Of a stretch of 64,000 nt of DNA, positions 9,222-17,643 are shown piece after piece. The notes under the pieces are model-generated. The model did no database searches and was not told the origin of the DNA. It saw only the letters and a program-made list of their open reading frames with translations. Every line of letters starts with the position of its first letter. The stretch's first letter is position 1. The position numbers and the translations under genes are program-made. The DNA is from CAZEDU01 sp964511185 (GTDB lineage: Bacteria > Myxococcota > Myxococcia > Myxococcales > Myxococcaceae), in contig CAZEDU010000003.1 of the NCBI GenBank assembly GCA_964511185.1, positions 29,872-93,871 of the forward strand. Direction: 5' to 3'.

Positions 9222-10787
9222 CTAGCCGATGGGCACCGGCAGGGTGCGGCTGGCGGCGAAGACGGGCGCCCAGCGCTCCTGCACGTCCGGTGAGTTCACG
9301 AAGTCGCTGATGGCGCGGAACACCGCCCGCGGCGAGCCGAGCCGCTCCGCCCACGCGCGCCCGCGCTCCGACAAGTTCGGAACCCACTCGTCGAGCGCCC
9401 CCGCCGGCACCGCGCCGAGGCCGCGCTCGTAGACGACGCGCGGCACGTACAGCGGCGCGAACCGCGCGTGCCGGTGGTCGTGCACGCAGCCAGGCTCTTC
9501 GACCAGCGCGGCGCACAGCGGCCGTTCGCGCGTGTTGAAGACGAGCTTCACCTCGCACCCGTGCGGATCATACGCCCCGCGCAGCCGATGGTCTCCTCGA
9601 GGGATCAGCCGCCGATCGAGGTAGCACCACGCGCGCGCCTCGGGCGGAATGACGCCGCGGTGCCGCGCGCCGGCGTAACGAAAGAACCGTCGCGCGTTCG
9701 AAGGGTCGAGCCGCGCCTGGGACGCGAAGGCCTTCAAGGCCTGGAGCTTCGGGACGAGCCGCGCGCTCATCCCCCAGCGCGCGCCGAACACCTCGAGCTG
9801 CTCGGGGGCGCAGCGCAGAAAATCGTCCACGCGCTCGAGCAGCCGGTCGCGGTCGTCATCGACCAACAGCTCGTCGAAGCGCGTCTTGAGGCCAGGGAAG
9901 CTCACCGGGACGAGCGTGGCGAGCGGCTCGCCGCGGCCGCTCCACTCCGCGTCGAGCGAGAGCGCGGTCGTGCTCACGGGGCGCAAGAGCCAGTCGGGCG
10001 CGCCCGGAGTCCACCAGCGCGGCGCTTCGAGCTGGGCGCTGTCGAACGGGCCGCTCGCCCGGCGCGACACGTACCGAAAGGACGTGGCGGTGCCGCGGCC
10101 CGAGCGCCAGAGCGTCGCGCAGGTGTGCACCTTGGTGTCGGCGAAGACGCCCGCGCCGAGCTCGATGACCTCGACCAGCTCGAGCCGTTCGAGCAGCCAG
10201 CGCCGGAGCGGCGCGTAGAGATACGCGTCGAGCAGCGTCGCCGGCGTGATGAAGCAAAGGGCGCCCGGGCGCGAGGCGAGGCGCGCCGCGGCCTCCATCA
10301 GGAAGAACACGAAGTCGTCGCGCAGGCTCGTCCCCCGCGGCAGCGCGCCGAGCGCCGCGCGGTAGGCGCGCAGCCGTTCGGGCTCGGACAGCAGGGACGA
10401 GGTGCCGTTGTAGGGCGGGTTGCCGATCCACAGCTCGAAGCTGCCGGCCGGGATGCGCGCGCTCAGCGCCGCGATGCCGCCGCGCAAGGCGTCCGCTCGA
10501 AGCACGGTCGCGCCTGGCGCGCGCGCGCGGCAGGTGCGCACGTTCTGGCTCGACAGGTCGAGGCCGAAGCACCTCGCTTGGGGGTAGCGCTCGACGAGCG
10601 GGCGCAAGAACGCGCCGGCGCCGCAGGCCGGATCGACGATCGCGAGCGGGCGCCCGTCCGGCACCAGCCGCCCCGCGCGCTCGAGCAGGTGCGCCACCAA
10701 CGGCTCGGGCGTGAAGTAGATGCCCTCGCGCCTGCGCTTTTCGCGCTGGAAGACCTGCGCGAAGGCCTCTTCGTTCGAAAGGTCCAA
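9222..10787 (-). CDS. N6-adenine DNA methyltransferase, apparently solitary
   Basis: A 521-residue protein with the gamma-class amino-methyltransferase order: motif X (GIYFTPEPLVAHLL, residues 22-35), SAM-binding motif I DPACGAG (52-58), an acidic motif II (GLDLSS) and catalytic NPPY (123-126). These enzymes transfer a methyl group from SAM to the N6 of adenine in a specific DNA site. The C-terminal 300 residues probably hold the target-recognition domain. I see no PD-(D/E)xK nuclease motif in it and no restriction, BREX or DISARM gene nearby, so it is either an orphan epigenetic methylase or the remnant of a system. It starts 12 bp after the permease gene stop and is probably co-transcribed with it. 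Confidence 0.85.
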   Translation of the reverse strand: MDLSNEEAFAQVFQREKRRREGIYFTPEPLVAHLLERAGRLVPDGRPLAIVDPACGAGAFLRPLVERYPQARCFGLDLSSQNVRTCRARAPGATVLRADALRGGIAALSARIPAGSFELWIGNPPYNGTSSLLSEPERLRAYRAALGALPRGTSLRDDFVFFLMEAAARLASRPGALCFITPATLLDAYLYAPLRRWLLERLELVEVIELGAGVFADTKVHTCATLWRSGRGTATSFRYVSRRASGPFDSAQLEAPRWWTPGAPDWLLRPVSTTALSLDAEWSGRGEPLATLVPVSFPGLKTRFDELLVDDDRDRLLERVDDFLRCAPEQLEVFGARWGMSARLVPKLQALKAFASQARLDPSNARRFFRYAGARHRGVIPPEARAWCYLDRRLIPRGDHRLRGAYDPHGCEVKLVFNTRERPLCAALVEEPGCVHDHRHARFAPLYVPRVVYERGLGAVPAGALDEWVPNLSERGRAWAERLGSPRAVFRAISDFVNSPDVQERWAPVFAASRTLPVPIG

Positions 10788-10799
10788 TCGCCGGCGATG

Positions 10800-11900
10800 C
10801 TACACCGGCGCTTGCGCGTCCGGCGGCCCGCGGAGCTCCTGCGTCTGCAGCGCCTCCCGATCGAGCTGCTCGCGCCGCGTGCGGAGCAGCTCCCGAACAA
10901 TCACCTGTCCAATCGCCACCGCCGGCACGGCGAGGATCGCGCCGAAGATGCCGGCCAGCTCGGTGAGGAACAAGAGCGCGAGCACCACCACCAGCGGGTT
11001 CACCTCGACGGTTCGCCGGTACACCACCGGCCCGAGCACGTGGTTCTCGAACTGTTGATAGATGATGAAGAAGATGGCGCAGGCCGCCGCTTTCCAGATG
11101 CCGCCCACCGCGAAGGCGATGAGGGTGATCACCGTGCCGACCAGCGTGTTGCCCACCAGCGGCACCAGGCTGGACATGCCGCTCAAGAGCCCGAGCGGCA
11201 GGAAGAACGGCATGCGGATGATGGCGAGGAAGAGGGTGGTGCAGACGGCGTTCACCAGGCAGATGAGCGAGAGGCCCGACAGGTAGCCGCCGATCGACTG
11301 GTACATCTTCGAGAGCACGCGCCGGTACCGCTCCCGGCGATCAGCGCGGGCCTCGGCGAGCAGGGTCCGCACCAGCCGCGGACCGAACACGAGCATGAAG
11401 ATGACGAGGAAGAAGAGCGTGAGCGCCGCGGCCAAGGCGGTCAACACGTCGCTCACCGCCCGAATCGAGGTGGTGACCGCTTGCTGCACGTGGCTCAACG
11501 CCTCGTTGCGGAACTGCTCGAGCCGTTCGTCGAGCGAAAAGGAGTGGTCGAGCCTGCGGTAGAGCGACGTCTCTTTCGCCTGCGCCATCCACTGCGGCAC
11601 CTGCACGACCAGCGCGCGTCCCTGGTTCACCGCGGGTGGAATCAGGACGGTGAAGACGCCGGCGAGGGCGAGGACCAGGCCCACCAGCACCATCGTCACC
11701 GCGCTGCGGCGGGGCAGCCCCTTGCGCTCGAGCAGCGCGACGCCGTGGTTCAGCGCGACGGCCACCAAGGTCGCCGCCGCGGTCAAGGAGAGCGCGACCG
11801 TCGAGTGCATCAGGATCCACGCCGCGAGCGCGAGCCCCAGCAGCGTCACCCCGACCTTCGCCACCGCCTTCACGCTGACGTCTTGCGCTCGCGCCGCCAC
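10800..11900 (-). CDS. AI-2E family transporter (PF01594-type permease)
   Basis: A 366-residue polytopic protein with the AI-2E/UPF0118 arrangement: two N-terminal helix pairs, then a soluble amphipathic stretch (residues about 105-170), then a helix-rich second half with the family signatures PLGLLSGMSSLVPLVGN and FIIYQQFENHVLGPVVYRRTV. The latter resembles the conserved QxxEN...PxI segment. Family members export small solutes, autoinducer-2 being only one example, or act in Na+/H+ exchange, so the substrate cannot be told from sequence. It is the first gene of a probable pair with the DNA methyltransferase. The Met-Ala-Ala start at 11900 is the first in frame. Confidence 0.88.
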   Translation of the reverse strand: MAARAQDVSVKAVAKVGVTLLGLALAAWILMHSTVALSLTAAATLVAVALNHGVALLERKGLPRRSAVTMVLVGLVLALAGVFTVLIPPAVNQGRALVVQVPQWMAQAKETSLYRRLDHSFSLDERLEQFRNEALSHVQQAVTTSIRAVSDVLTALAAALTLFFLVIFMLVFGPRLVRTLLAEARADRRERYRRVLSKMYQSIGGYLSGLSLICLVNAVCTTLFLAIIRMPFFLPLGLLSGMSSLVPLVGNTLVGTVITLIAFAVGGIWKAAACAIFFIIYQQFENHVLGPVVYRRTVEVNPLVVVLALLFLTELAGIFGAILAVPAVAIGQVIVRELLRTRREQLDREALQTQELRGPPDAQAPV

Positions 11901-12230
11901 CCACCCCTCCCGCCGTCGGAAGATTGCGCACGGGGCTAGGGCGCGGGGAGGGTGTTATCCGCAAGTCGACCGGCCCGCCTCGTCGTTTCAGCGGGTTCGA
12001 CGCGCGCGCGTTGGTAACGCGAGTTCTCTCTGTGCGTGGAAGGCAACAGGTTTGTGGTGTGGAGTCGCGGCCCCAGAACGCGCGCGTAAGCACTCGTTAC
12101 AGTGCGTAACCGGTTGACTTGACTTTCGCCGCAGCCCTCCGCGCGGCGGTCCCTCACGTGTTTCCAGCTGGGCACATGCGTTGCTGAGGTGGCCACCCAG
12201 CGCTCCTCAAAGGGGAGGAGGCACATTCCC
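11901..12230. other. Divergent promoter region between AI-2E permease and secreted CxxCH cluster
   Basis: A 330-bp gap with no supported gene. It contains two small inverted repeats, CGCGTT-GGT-AACGCG (12007-12021) and GTTAC-AGTGC-GTAAC (12096-12110), which could be protein-binding sites. It also contains the sigma-54-type promoter listed separately near the rightward gene. The promoter of the leftward permease gene is not obvious. Confidence 0.55.
12170..12185 (+). promoter_or_regulatory. Sigma-54 (RpoN) type -24/-12 promoter
   Basis: The sequence GGGCAC-ATGCG-TTGCT has the invariant GG (12171-12172) and GC (12183-12184) with exactly 10 bases between. It matches the TGGCAC-N5-TTGCW consensus except for the first T. 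It lies 46-61 bp before the ATG of the CxxCH protein, which leaves room for a transcription start near 12196 and a 35-nt leader. Myxobacteria use many sigma-54 promoters with enhancer-binding proteins. The inverted repeat at 12096-12110, about 75 bp upstream, is a candidate enhancer site. Confidence 0.6.
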
Positions 12231-13199
12231 ATGCAACGCAGTTGGAGAGGTTCGACAACGATCGCTTTGGCGATGGTTGTCGCGGTGAGTGGTGCGCGCG
12301 CTTTCGCACAGGCCGAGGTGGAGAAAGGCGAACGCTGCGCGACGCGGCTGTCGATCGCGCTTCTGGGGCGCAGTCCGGCGCCGGCCTTGCTGTCGCTCGC
12401 TGCTCCACAGAGCGACGTCGACCGCATGCTCGAGACGACGGAGTTCCAGCAGAACTTCGCCCGCTTCATCAACGCCAAGTTCAACGACGACCCGGGCGCG
12501 ACCGCGGCCGACGACTCGGCGTACTTCCTGGCCCGCGTCGTCTTGCGCGACAAGCTCCGCTGGGAGGAGATGTTCCTCGGCCAGTACCGCGTGGTGGCGA
12601 CCGCGCAGGCGCCGGCCAACACCACCGCGCTCTACACGGAGAGCAACGTCGGGGTGTACCCAGACACGGAAGGACTGGGCTTCTTTCGCAGCCGGCCGTG
12701 GCTCGAGCGCTACGCGGGCAACGAGGAGGAAGGCATTCGCATCGCCACCGCGTATCGGATGATGCACAACACCATCGGGCTCAAGTTGGTCGCGTCGACC
12801 AACTCGCCCGACGCCGACGTCTCGGCCACCGGCCGCCAGGGCCCCGGCTGCGCGACGTGCCACTTCAACAGCTGGTTCGCGCTCGACAAGACCGCCGAGG
12901 TCTTGGGCCGCGTCCGCCGCAACAACAACACGGTGAGCTTCACGCCGTACACCGGTCCGGCGGTGCCGCTGCTCGGCGGAATCCAGGTGCAAAACGACAA
13001 GGAGCTCGTCACCGCGCTGGTGAAGTCCGAGGCGTTCGAGTTCCGCGCGTGCCGGCTGGCGTTCGAGTTCCTCTACGGCCGGCCGGAGGTCGCGTGCGAG
13101 GGGCCGATCTTCGACAGCTGCATGGATGAGTTCAAAGCGAAGGGGACGATCCAGTCGGCGATCGCGGTGGTCGCCAAGAACCAGGCGTTTTGCCAGTGA
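12231..13199 (+). CDS. Secreted protein with one CxxCH haem-binding motif
   Basis: A 322-residue protein. The ATG at 12231 has a purine-rich ribosome site (GGGGAGGAG, nine bases upstream) and starts a Sec signal peptide that ends near ARAFAQA. The mature protein is helical, with a single CATCH motif at about residue 210 in a GCATCHFNSWFALDK context, which could attach one c-type haem. The ordering of helices and the Cys-containing C-terminus (FRACRLAFEFLYGRPE) resemble DUF1588/DUF1585-type proteins of planctomycete and myxobacterial cytochrome clusters, but I do not assign it firmly. It opens a three-gene run with gaps of 11 and 15 bp ending in a DUF1501 protein. The set may act together at the cell surface or in the periplasm. 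Confidence 0.75.
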   Translation: MQRSWRGSTTIALAMVVAVSGARAFAQAEVEKGERCATRLSIALLGRSPAPALLSLAAPQSDVDRMLETTEFQQNFARFINAKFNDDPGATAADDSAYFLARVVLRDKLRWEEMFLGQYRVVATAQAPANTTALYTESNVGVYPDTEGLGFFRSRPWLERYAGNEEEGIRIATAYRMMHNTIGLKLVASTNSPDADVSATGRQGPGCATCHFNSWFALDKTAEVLGRVRRNNNTVSFTPYTGPAVPLLGGIQVQNDKELVTALVKSEAFEFRACRLAFEFLYGRPEVACEGPIFDSCMDEFKAKGTIQSAIAVVAKNQAFCQ

Positions 13200-13210
13200 G
13201 GACGTCACCC

Positions 13211-13873
13211 ATGAAAACGAAACTCTTGGGAACAGCGCTGCTCGTCGTGCTCGGCGGATGCGGCTTCGGGAACACGGACGTGGACTTGGGCGGCAAGCTC
13301 AAGCCGCTCGGCAATGAGGGTGACGGCTTTCACGACAACCTGGTGGAGCCGGACGGCGATCCGTCGGCCGCGCCGCGCTGTGACATGGGCAAGCGGTACG
13401 TCGGGTTCGGCAACACGCCGCTCGAGGTGGGCAGGGCGGATGCCGACATCGGCGTGAACCAGGGGCGGCTCAAGCCTTACTCGGCGCTTCGCGAGGACTA
13501 CACCCGCGTGCTGGGCGCCAAGCCCGCGCTGATCGACGCGTCGGCCAGCACGTTCGGCGAGACGGCGGCGCGTTGGTGGCAAGAGCCGCAGGCGTCGTCG
13601 ATCAGCGTGTTCACCGCGTTTCGCGTCGCGTTCCAGGGCTGCTTGAACCTCACCTCGGGCAGCGCGTACGGAACGGCGCCCAGCGCGGCGACGGCCGAGA
13701 CCCGTTGTCGCGAGTTCTCGCGGAAGTTCTGGAGCCGCACGCCCGAGCCGCAGGAGGTCAGCGCGTGCGTGCAGGTCGCGACCGTCGACTCCGCGAAGGA
13801 GACCAACGCCAACCGGCGCTGGGCCTACACCTGCGCGGCGGTGCTCAGCGCCACTGGGTTTCTCACCTACTAA
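13211..13873 (+). CDS. Lipoprotein of unknown function in DUF1501 cluster
   Basis: A 220-residue protein with a lipoprotein signal (MKTKLLGTALLVVLGGC; lipobox LGGC at about 14-17), so it is predicted to be lipid-anchored. A Gly/Asp-rich linker follows, then a helical domain with several Cys residues (CLNLTSG, TRCREFSRKFWSRTPEPQEVSACV, YTCAAVL). Its helix-Cys pattern resembles the C-terminal part of the preceding CxxCH protein, which suggests related folds. The ATG at 13211 lies 11 bp after the upstream stop. No enzymatic motif is visible. Confidence 0.72.
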   Translation: MKTKLLGTALLVVLGGCGFGNTDVDLGGKLKPLGNEGDGFHDNLVEPDGDPSAAPRCDMGKRYVGFGNTPLEVGRADADIGVNQGRLKPYSALREDYTRVLGAKPALIDASASTFGETAARWWQEPQASSISVFTAFRVAFQGCLNLTSGSAYGTAPSAATAETRCREFSRKFWSRTPEPQEVSACVQVATVDSAKETNANRRWAYTCAAVLSATGFLTY

Positions 13874-13888
13874 AGGGACGAGGCGAAC

Positions 13889-15150
13889 ATGAAGAACAAG
13901 AGAGATATGTCGCGTCGCGCCCTTCTGCAGGGCGCGGCAGGTGTCGCGGGCGGCCTGGCGGCGGTGCAAACGCCCGGAGGCGGCTGGTTCGCGGGGACCG
14001 CGCGCGCGCAGTCGCTGACCGAGAAGTCCGCCGTCGTCGTGGTGTTCTTGAACGGTGGCTACAACGCCATCTTCAACAGCGCGGACTCGTTCGTGCCGGC
14101 CGGCACGTTCGGCGCGACCGGGACCAACACGCTGGCGCTCGCCAACGGGCTGGTGGTGGACCGGACGACGTTCGGCACGCTGCCGCAGTACGCGCTCGAG
14201 CACATCTCCACCATCGGCATCAAGCACGGGCAGACCGGGCACGACCAAGCCCGCCGCGTCGACTGGACGTTCAACGGCACGCGCTCGGCGCCGCTGATGT
14301 TGGCGAACGCGATGGGCGGCGACGCCGCGATCAAGTGCGCGGTGGTNNNNNNNNNNTCGGCAACGAAGGGAGCGTGTTCGGCGGCGCGCCGATGAACCCG
14401 GAAGGCGGCGTGACGCTGCAGCGCATCTTGGACATGCAGTCGACCATCGCCGCGTTGGGTGGCGCGCCCGACGCGACCGCGCCCGACCGCGAGATCGCCG
14501 CGAAGGCCATCGGCATGTCGCAGGCCATGTCGGCGCGGCAGCTCACCACGAGCCCGGTCTCGTTGGTGACCACGCGCGAAGGCTACGACTCGGCGGTGGA
14601 GACGCTGCAGAAGCCCGTGCAGGTCTTCAACTTCAACGAGATGGCCGCCGACTACGGCTTGCCGCAGACCAACGGCAACTACACGACGCGCGTCGACTCG
14701 TTCAACGCGAAGATGGCCGCCGCCGAGCTGATGGTGCGCGCGGGCACCAACGTCGTCGTCATCAACGACGGCGGTTGGGACACGCACGGCGACCGCACCG
14801 CGACCAACGTGCGCACCATGATGAACAACCGCATCTTGAACGGGACGCAGAACGGCCGCGGCGGGCTGCGCAAGTTCATCGCGCGCATGATGAACATCCC
14901 CGACTACAACGTGGTGGTGGCCATCCTCGGCGACTTCGCGCGGAGCCTGCCCGGCTCCGACCATGCGTCGGCGCTCTCCGCCACGGTGATCGGCAAGTAC
15001 GTCCGGGTCGGCACCACCGGCCGCATGTCGGCGAGCGTCAACCTGCCGAACGGCGGTCCGTCGGTGCCGCAGTTCTGGGCCTACCTCGCCAAGGTGAGCA
15101 AGGTCCCGACCGAGCCGTTCGGCGCCAACCCGCACAACCTGGTGCTGTGA
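13889..15150 (+). CDS. DUF1501 family Tat-exported protein (frame broken by assembly gap)
   Basis: The N-terminal part reads from ATG 13889 with a twin-arginine signal (MSRRALLQGAAGVAGGLA) and a VVVVFLNGGYNA strand. The C-terminal part continues in a frame shifted by one base after the 10-N gap at 14347-14356, and ends at 15150. Because the N-run is a placeholder of unknown true length, the shift is almost certainly an assembly effect and not a mutation. DUF1501 proteins belong to the alkaline-phosphatase/sulfatase superfamily. Here the metal-site-like NDGGWDTHGD segment is kept (around 14764-14793), as is a late ILGDFARS. The family often pairs with DUF1800 or cytochrome-like partners. The substrate is unknown. 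Confidence 0.82.
14347..14356. other. Scaffold gap (10 N)
   Basis: A run of ten N inside the DUF1501 gene. The reading frames on the two sides differ by one base, so the true gap length is not 10. Confidence 0.98.
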
Positions 15151-15244
15151 CTTCGGCCGCCTCTCGTCGACTCATTTCTCACGCCGCGGCCGACGCTAAC
15201 GTGCTAACTCATGGGCCTTCACTGCGGTCAAGGGAGGGAACCCA

Positions 15245-16102
15245 ATGCGAGTTGTGCTCGGAGCGTTGATCTCACTCGTCTCGGCCACCGCTTTCGCGCA
15301 AGCGGGCGCTGAGACGACGAAGGTGCTGGTGAAGACGAAGGAGGGCGTGAACATTTCGTGCGCCGTGACCGGCAACGGTCCGCGCACGGTGATGTTCGTC
15401 CATGGTTGGTTGAACTCCAGCCTGGGGTTCGCCGAGGTGGTCAAGAACGTCGACCCGGCGGGGCTGCGCTTGGTCAGCTGCGACCTCCGCGGCACTGGCG
15501 ACTCCGACAAGCCCGAGGGGGGCTACACCATCGAGCAGTTCGCCAAGGACACGATGGCGGTCGCGGATCACCTGAAGGCCAAGAAGGTCACCTTGGTTGG
15601 CTTTAGCATGGGCGGGCCGATCTCCGAGTGGGCGGCCATCAAGTGGCCAGGCAAGGTGGCCGGGCTCGTGCTCGTCAACCCGTCGCCGGCTTCCGGCGTT
15701 CCGCTTCCGCCCGAGGCGATCGACCTCTTCCGCAACTCGGTCGGCAACAGCGAGAAGCACAAGACCATCTACGCGGCGGGTGGCTCGAAGAACATTCCGC
15801 CCGAAACGCTGAAGGCGCTGCTGGAGGACGCGGCGAAGGTCCCGGCGCCTGCGCTGCAGGGCGGCTTCGATGCGTTCACCAAGGCCAACTTCATCGACAA
15901 GCTGTCGTCGATCAAGGTTCCGACGTTGGTCATCGGCTCGGACGACCTCTTCTACAACCAAGACACGCTCCACAAGACCGTGGTCGAGAAGATTCCCGGC
16001 TCGCGCTTGGTCTATCTGCCCGGCGCCGGTCACTGGACGATCGCCGAGAGGCCGCGCGAAGTGGCGGCTCTGATCAGCGCGTACCTGGCTGCCAGCAAGT
16101 AG
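15245..16102 (+). CDS. Secreted alpha/beta hydrolase
   Basis: A 285-residue protein with a Sec signal peptide (MRVVLGALISLVSATAFAQA) and a canonical alpha/beta hydrolase domain: oxyanion-hole FVHGW, strand-turn DLRGTGDS, nucleophile elbow GFSMGG, acid-loop Asp in VIGSDDLFYNQ and catalytic His in GAGHWTIAERP. It therefore has a complete Ser-Asp-His triad and probably hydrolyses a small ester, lactone or amide in the periplasm. The strong ribosome site AGGGAGGG precedes the ATG. A strong terminator follows the gene, so it forms its own transcription unit or the end of the DUF1501 run (94 bp gap). Confidence 0.85.
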   Translation: MRVVLGALISLVSATAFAQAGAETTKVLVKTKEGVNISCAVTGNGPRTVMFVHGWLNSSLGFAEVVKNVDPAGLRLVSCDLRGTGDSDKPEGGYTIEQFAKDTMAVADHLKAKKVTLVGFSMGGPISEWAAIKWPGKVAGLVLVNPSPASGVPLPPEAIDLFRNSVGNSEKHKTIYAAGGSKNIPPETLKALLEDAAKVPAPALQGGFDAFTKANFIDKLSSIKVPTLVIGSDDLFYNQDTLHKTVVEKIPGSRLVYLPGAGHWTIAERPREVAALISAYLAASK

Positions 16103-16121
16103 GTCAGCAGAGCTCAAGCTG

Positions 16122-16159
16122 AGAGGCGGGGCGCTCGGCGCTCCGCCTCTTTCTTTTTG
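16122..16159 (+). terminator. Rho-independent terminator
   Basis: A stem of 12-13 bp (GAGGCGGGGCGC pairing with GCGCTCCGCCTC, one G-T wobble) with a TCG loop, followed by TTTCTTTTT at 16151-16158. It ends the alpha/beta hydrolase transcript and lies just before the convergent membrane gene, whose stop it nearly touches. Confidence 0.88.
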
Positions 16160-16160
16160 T

Positions 16161-16850
16161 CTAGCTTTTGGGGTTCACCGGCCAGATGCCGCGCCGGTGG
16201 AGGAAGCTCGCCAAGAAGGCCATCAAGAAGACGCAGGTCGGAATCTGGGACCAGCTCGGCAGCGGCGAGAACACCGCGACGCTCGAGATCACCAGCGCGG
16301 CGACGCCGTACTGCCACTTGCGCATCGAGAACTGCACCACGATGGCGCCCCAAATCGAAGGGAGCAGCCAGTCGAAGGCGGCCACCACCGGCGGCGGCAG
16401 CAACTTGATGACCGCGGTGATGAAGAGCGCGCCGGCCAGGGTCGCCGCGGTGATCATGACTTGGGTGGTGACCACCGCGAGGGCCGCGACGACTTCGCTC
16501 TCTGGAGAGCCTTCCTGCACCGACGTCGCCTCCTGCGCGAGGGCGGACACCGGCAGTCGAAAGTTCGAAATGTTTCCCGCCACGAAGCTGATGTAGGTGC
16601 CAGCGATGCCGAGCACCATGAAGTACGAAATCGGCTCGATGAACCACAGGGGCAGGCTGAAGCCGAGCACCGCGACGGTGCCCTTGGCGACCGCGGCCCA
16701 GTCGGTGGTGAGCCCTTCGAAGATCATCAAGTAGAGCGGCGGCAGGAAGAACACGAACATGTGAGCCACCGAAGTCCACAGGCCGATTCGGTGAGCGCTC
16801 GGCGCGTACTCGCTTTGGAGGATTCGGTTCTTTTCGTGCTCGCTGAGCAT
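16161..16850 (-). CDS. Membrane protein, second subunit of DUF5058-type pair
   Basis: A 229-residue polytopic protein with about six helices (VAHMFVFFLPPLYLMIF, ISYFMVLGIAGTYISFVAG, VVTTQVMITAATLAGALFI and others). It has a short charged N-terminus and a polar loop (EEGSPESE-like) in the middle. It starts 10 bp after the DUF5058-like gene stop and is surely co-transcribed with it. Two-gene membrane pairs of this sort are found in other phyla and are presumed small-solute permeases. The substrate is unknown. Confidence 0.72.
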   Translation of the reverse strand: MLSEHEKNRILQSEYAPSAHRIGLWTSVAHMFVFFLPPLYLMIFEGLTTDWAAVAKGTVAVLGFSLPLWFIEPISYFMVLGIAGTYISFVAGNISNFRLPVSALAQEATSVQEGSPESEVVAALAVVTTQVMITAATLAGALFITAVIKLLPPPVVAAFDWLLPSIWGAIVVQFSMRKWQYGVAALVISSVAVFSPLPSWSQIPTCVFLMAFLASFLHRRGIWPVNPKS

Positions 16851-16860
16851 CGGTTGCCTT

Positions 16861-17604
16861 TCAGCGGCGCGACAGCTCGCCGGCCAACATCCCCACCACG
16901 AGCGCCACGAACAGGAAGTAGTCGCGCATCGCGGGCTTGTTGTAGCGCTTGCTCAACAGCAACCAGACGGCGGCCGCTCCGCCGCCGGAGAGGCTGGCGA
17001 TGAGCGGCGACCAAGTGCCCTTGGTGACGAGCGGCTTGAGGCTGTCGTTCGCGAACATGCGTCCGAAGCTGCCGAGCATCATCGCCATGGTGATGATCTG
17101 CAGTCGCTTCGCGTCTCCGCCGGCCAATCGGTTTCTGATTTGAGGGAGCCAGCGGGTGAAGACGCCCCCAACCAGCACCCAGCCGAACGAGCCGAGCGCG
17201 CCGATCCAAAACACGGTTGGCAGCGCCGCGACCGTCATTCCTTCGCGCGTCAAGGGAACACCCGCCGCTTCGGCTCCCGACTTGGCGGCGATCATCTCGT
17301 ACATCACAGCGCCGACCGCGGCCGACTCACGGGCGAACGAGTAGGCCCCTCCGAGCGCAGGCACGATGACGGCCAGCCCGACGAAGACGCCGAGCGCGGG
17401 TCCGAGCGAGCCAATGAAGGACGCCGCGACCGCGCGCCGCATGAGCGAGTCGCTCATGCTCAGCTTCGACCCAGTCCGCCGCGCCAGCCGATAGAACAAA
17501 AACGATTGAAGGAGCGCGCTGCCCGCGAACACGGCCCCGATGGCCCACATGCCGGGAGAGGAGGCGATCTGCAGCCAGGCTGGAGTCTCCATGCCCCTCA
17601 GCAT
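16861..17604 (-). CDS. DUF5058-like membrane protein, putative small-molecule permease subunit
   Basis: A 247-residue polytopic protein. It has the N-terminal pattern I associate with DUF5058: a SSPGMWAIGAVFAGSALLQS helix, an Arg/Lys-rich cytoplasmic loop, SFIGSLGPALGVFVGLAVIV, a Gly-Pro helix and a conserved AVGAVMYEMIAAKSG segment, followed by VFWIGALGSFGWVLVGGVF. The protein is known mainly from Firmicutes, so its presence here may reflect transfer, though base composition is like its neighbours. It heads a two-gene operon with the 229-residue membrane protein. The ATG at 17604 precedes RGMETP; an internal Met four codons on is an alternative start. Confidence 0.72.
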   Translation of the reverse strand: MLRGMETPAWLQIASSPGMWAIGAVFAGSALLQSFLFYRLARRTGSKLSMSDSLMRRAVAASFIGSLGPALGVFVGLAVIVPALGGAYSFARESAAVGAVMYEMIAAKSGAEAAGVPLTREGMTVAALPTVFWIGALGSFGWVLVGGVFTRWLPQIRNRLAGGDAKRLQIITMAMMLGSFGRMFANDSLKPLVTKGTWSPLIASLSGGGAAAVWLLLSKRYNKPAMRDYFLFVALVVGMLAGELSRR

Positions 17605-17643
17605 GAGCGCATCGCCGCCTCGTATCTATATTTCGTCGGCGAT

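Noticed and set aside
8936..9310. Several short open frames after the vWA gene
   Set aside because: None has a ribosome site together with protein-like composition; they overlap each other and the methyltransferase gene end.
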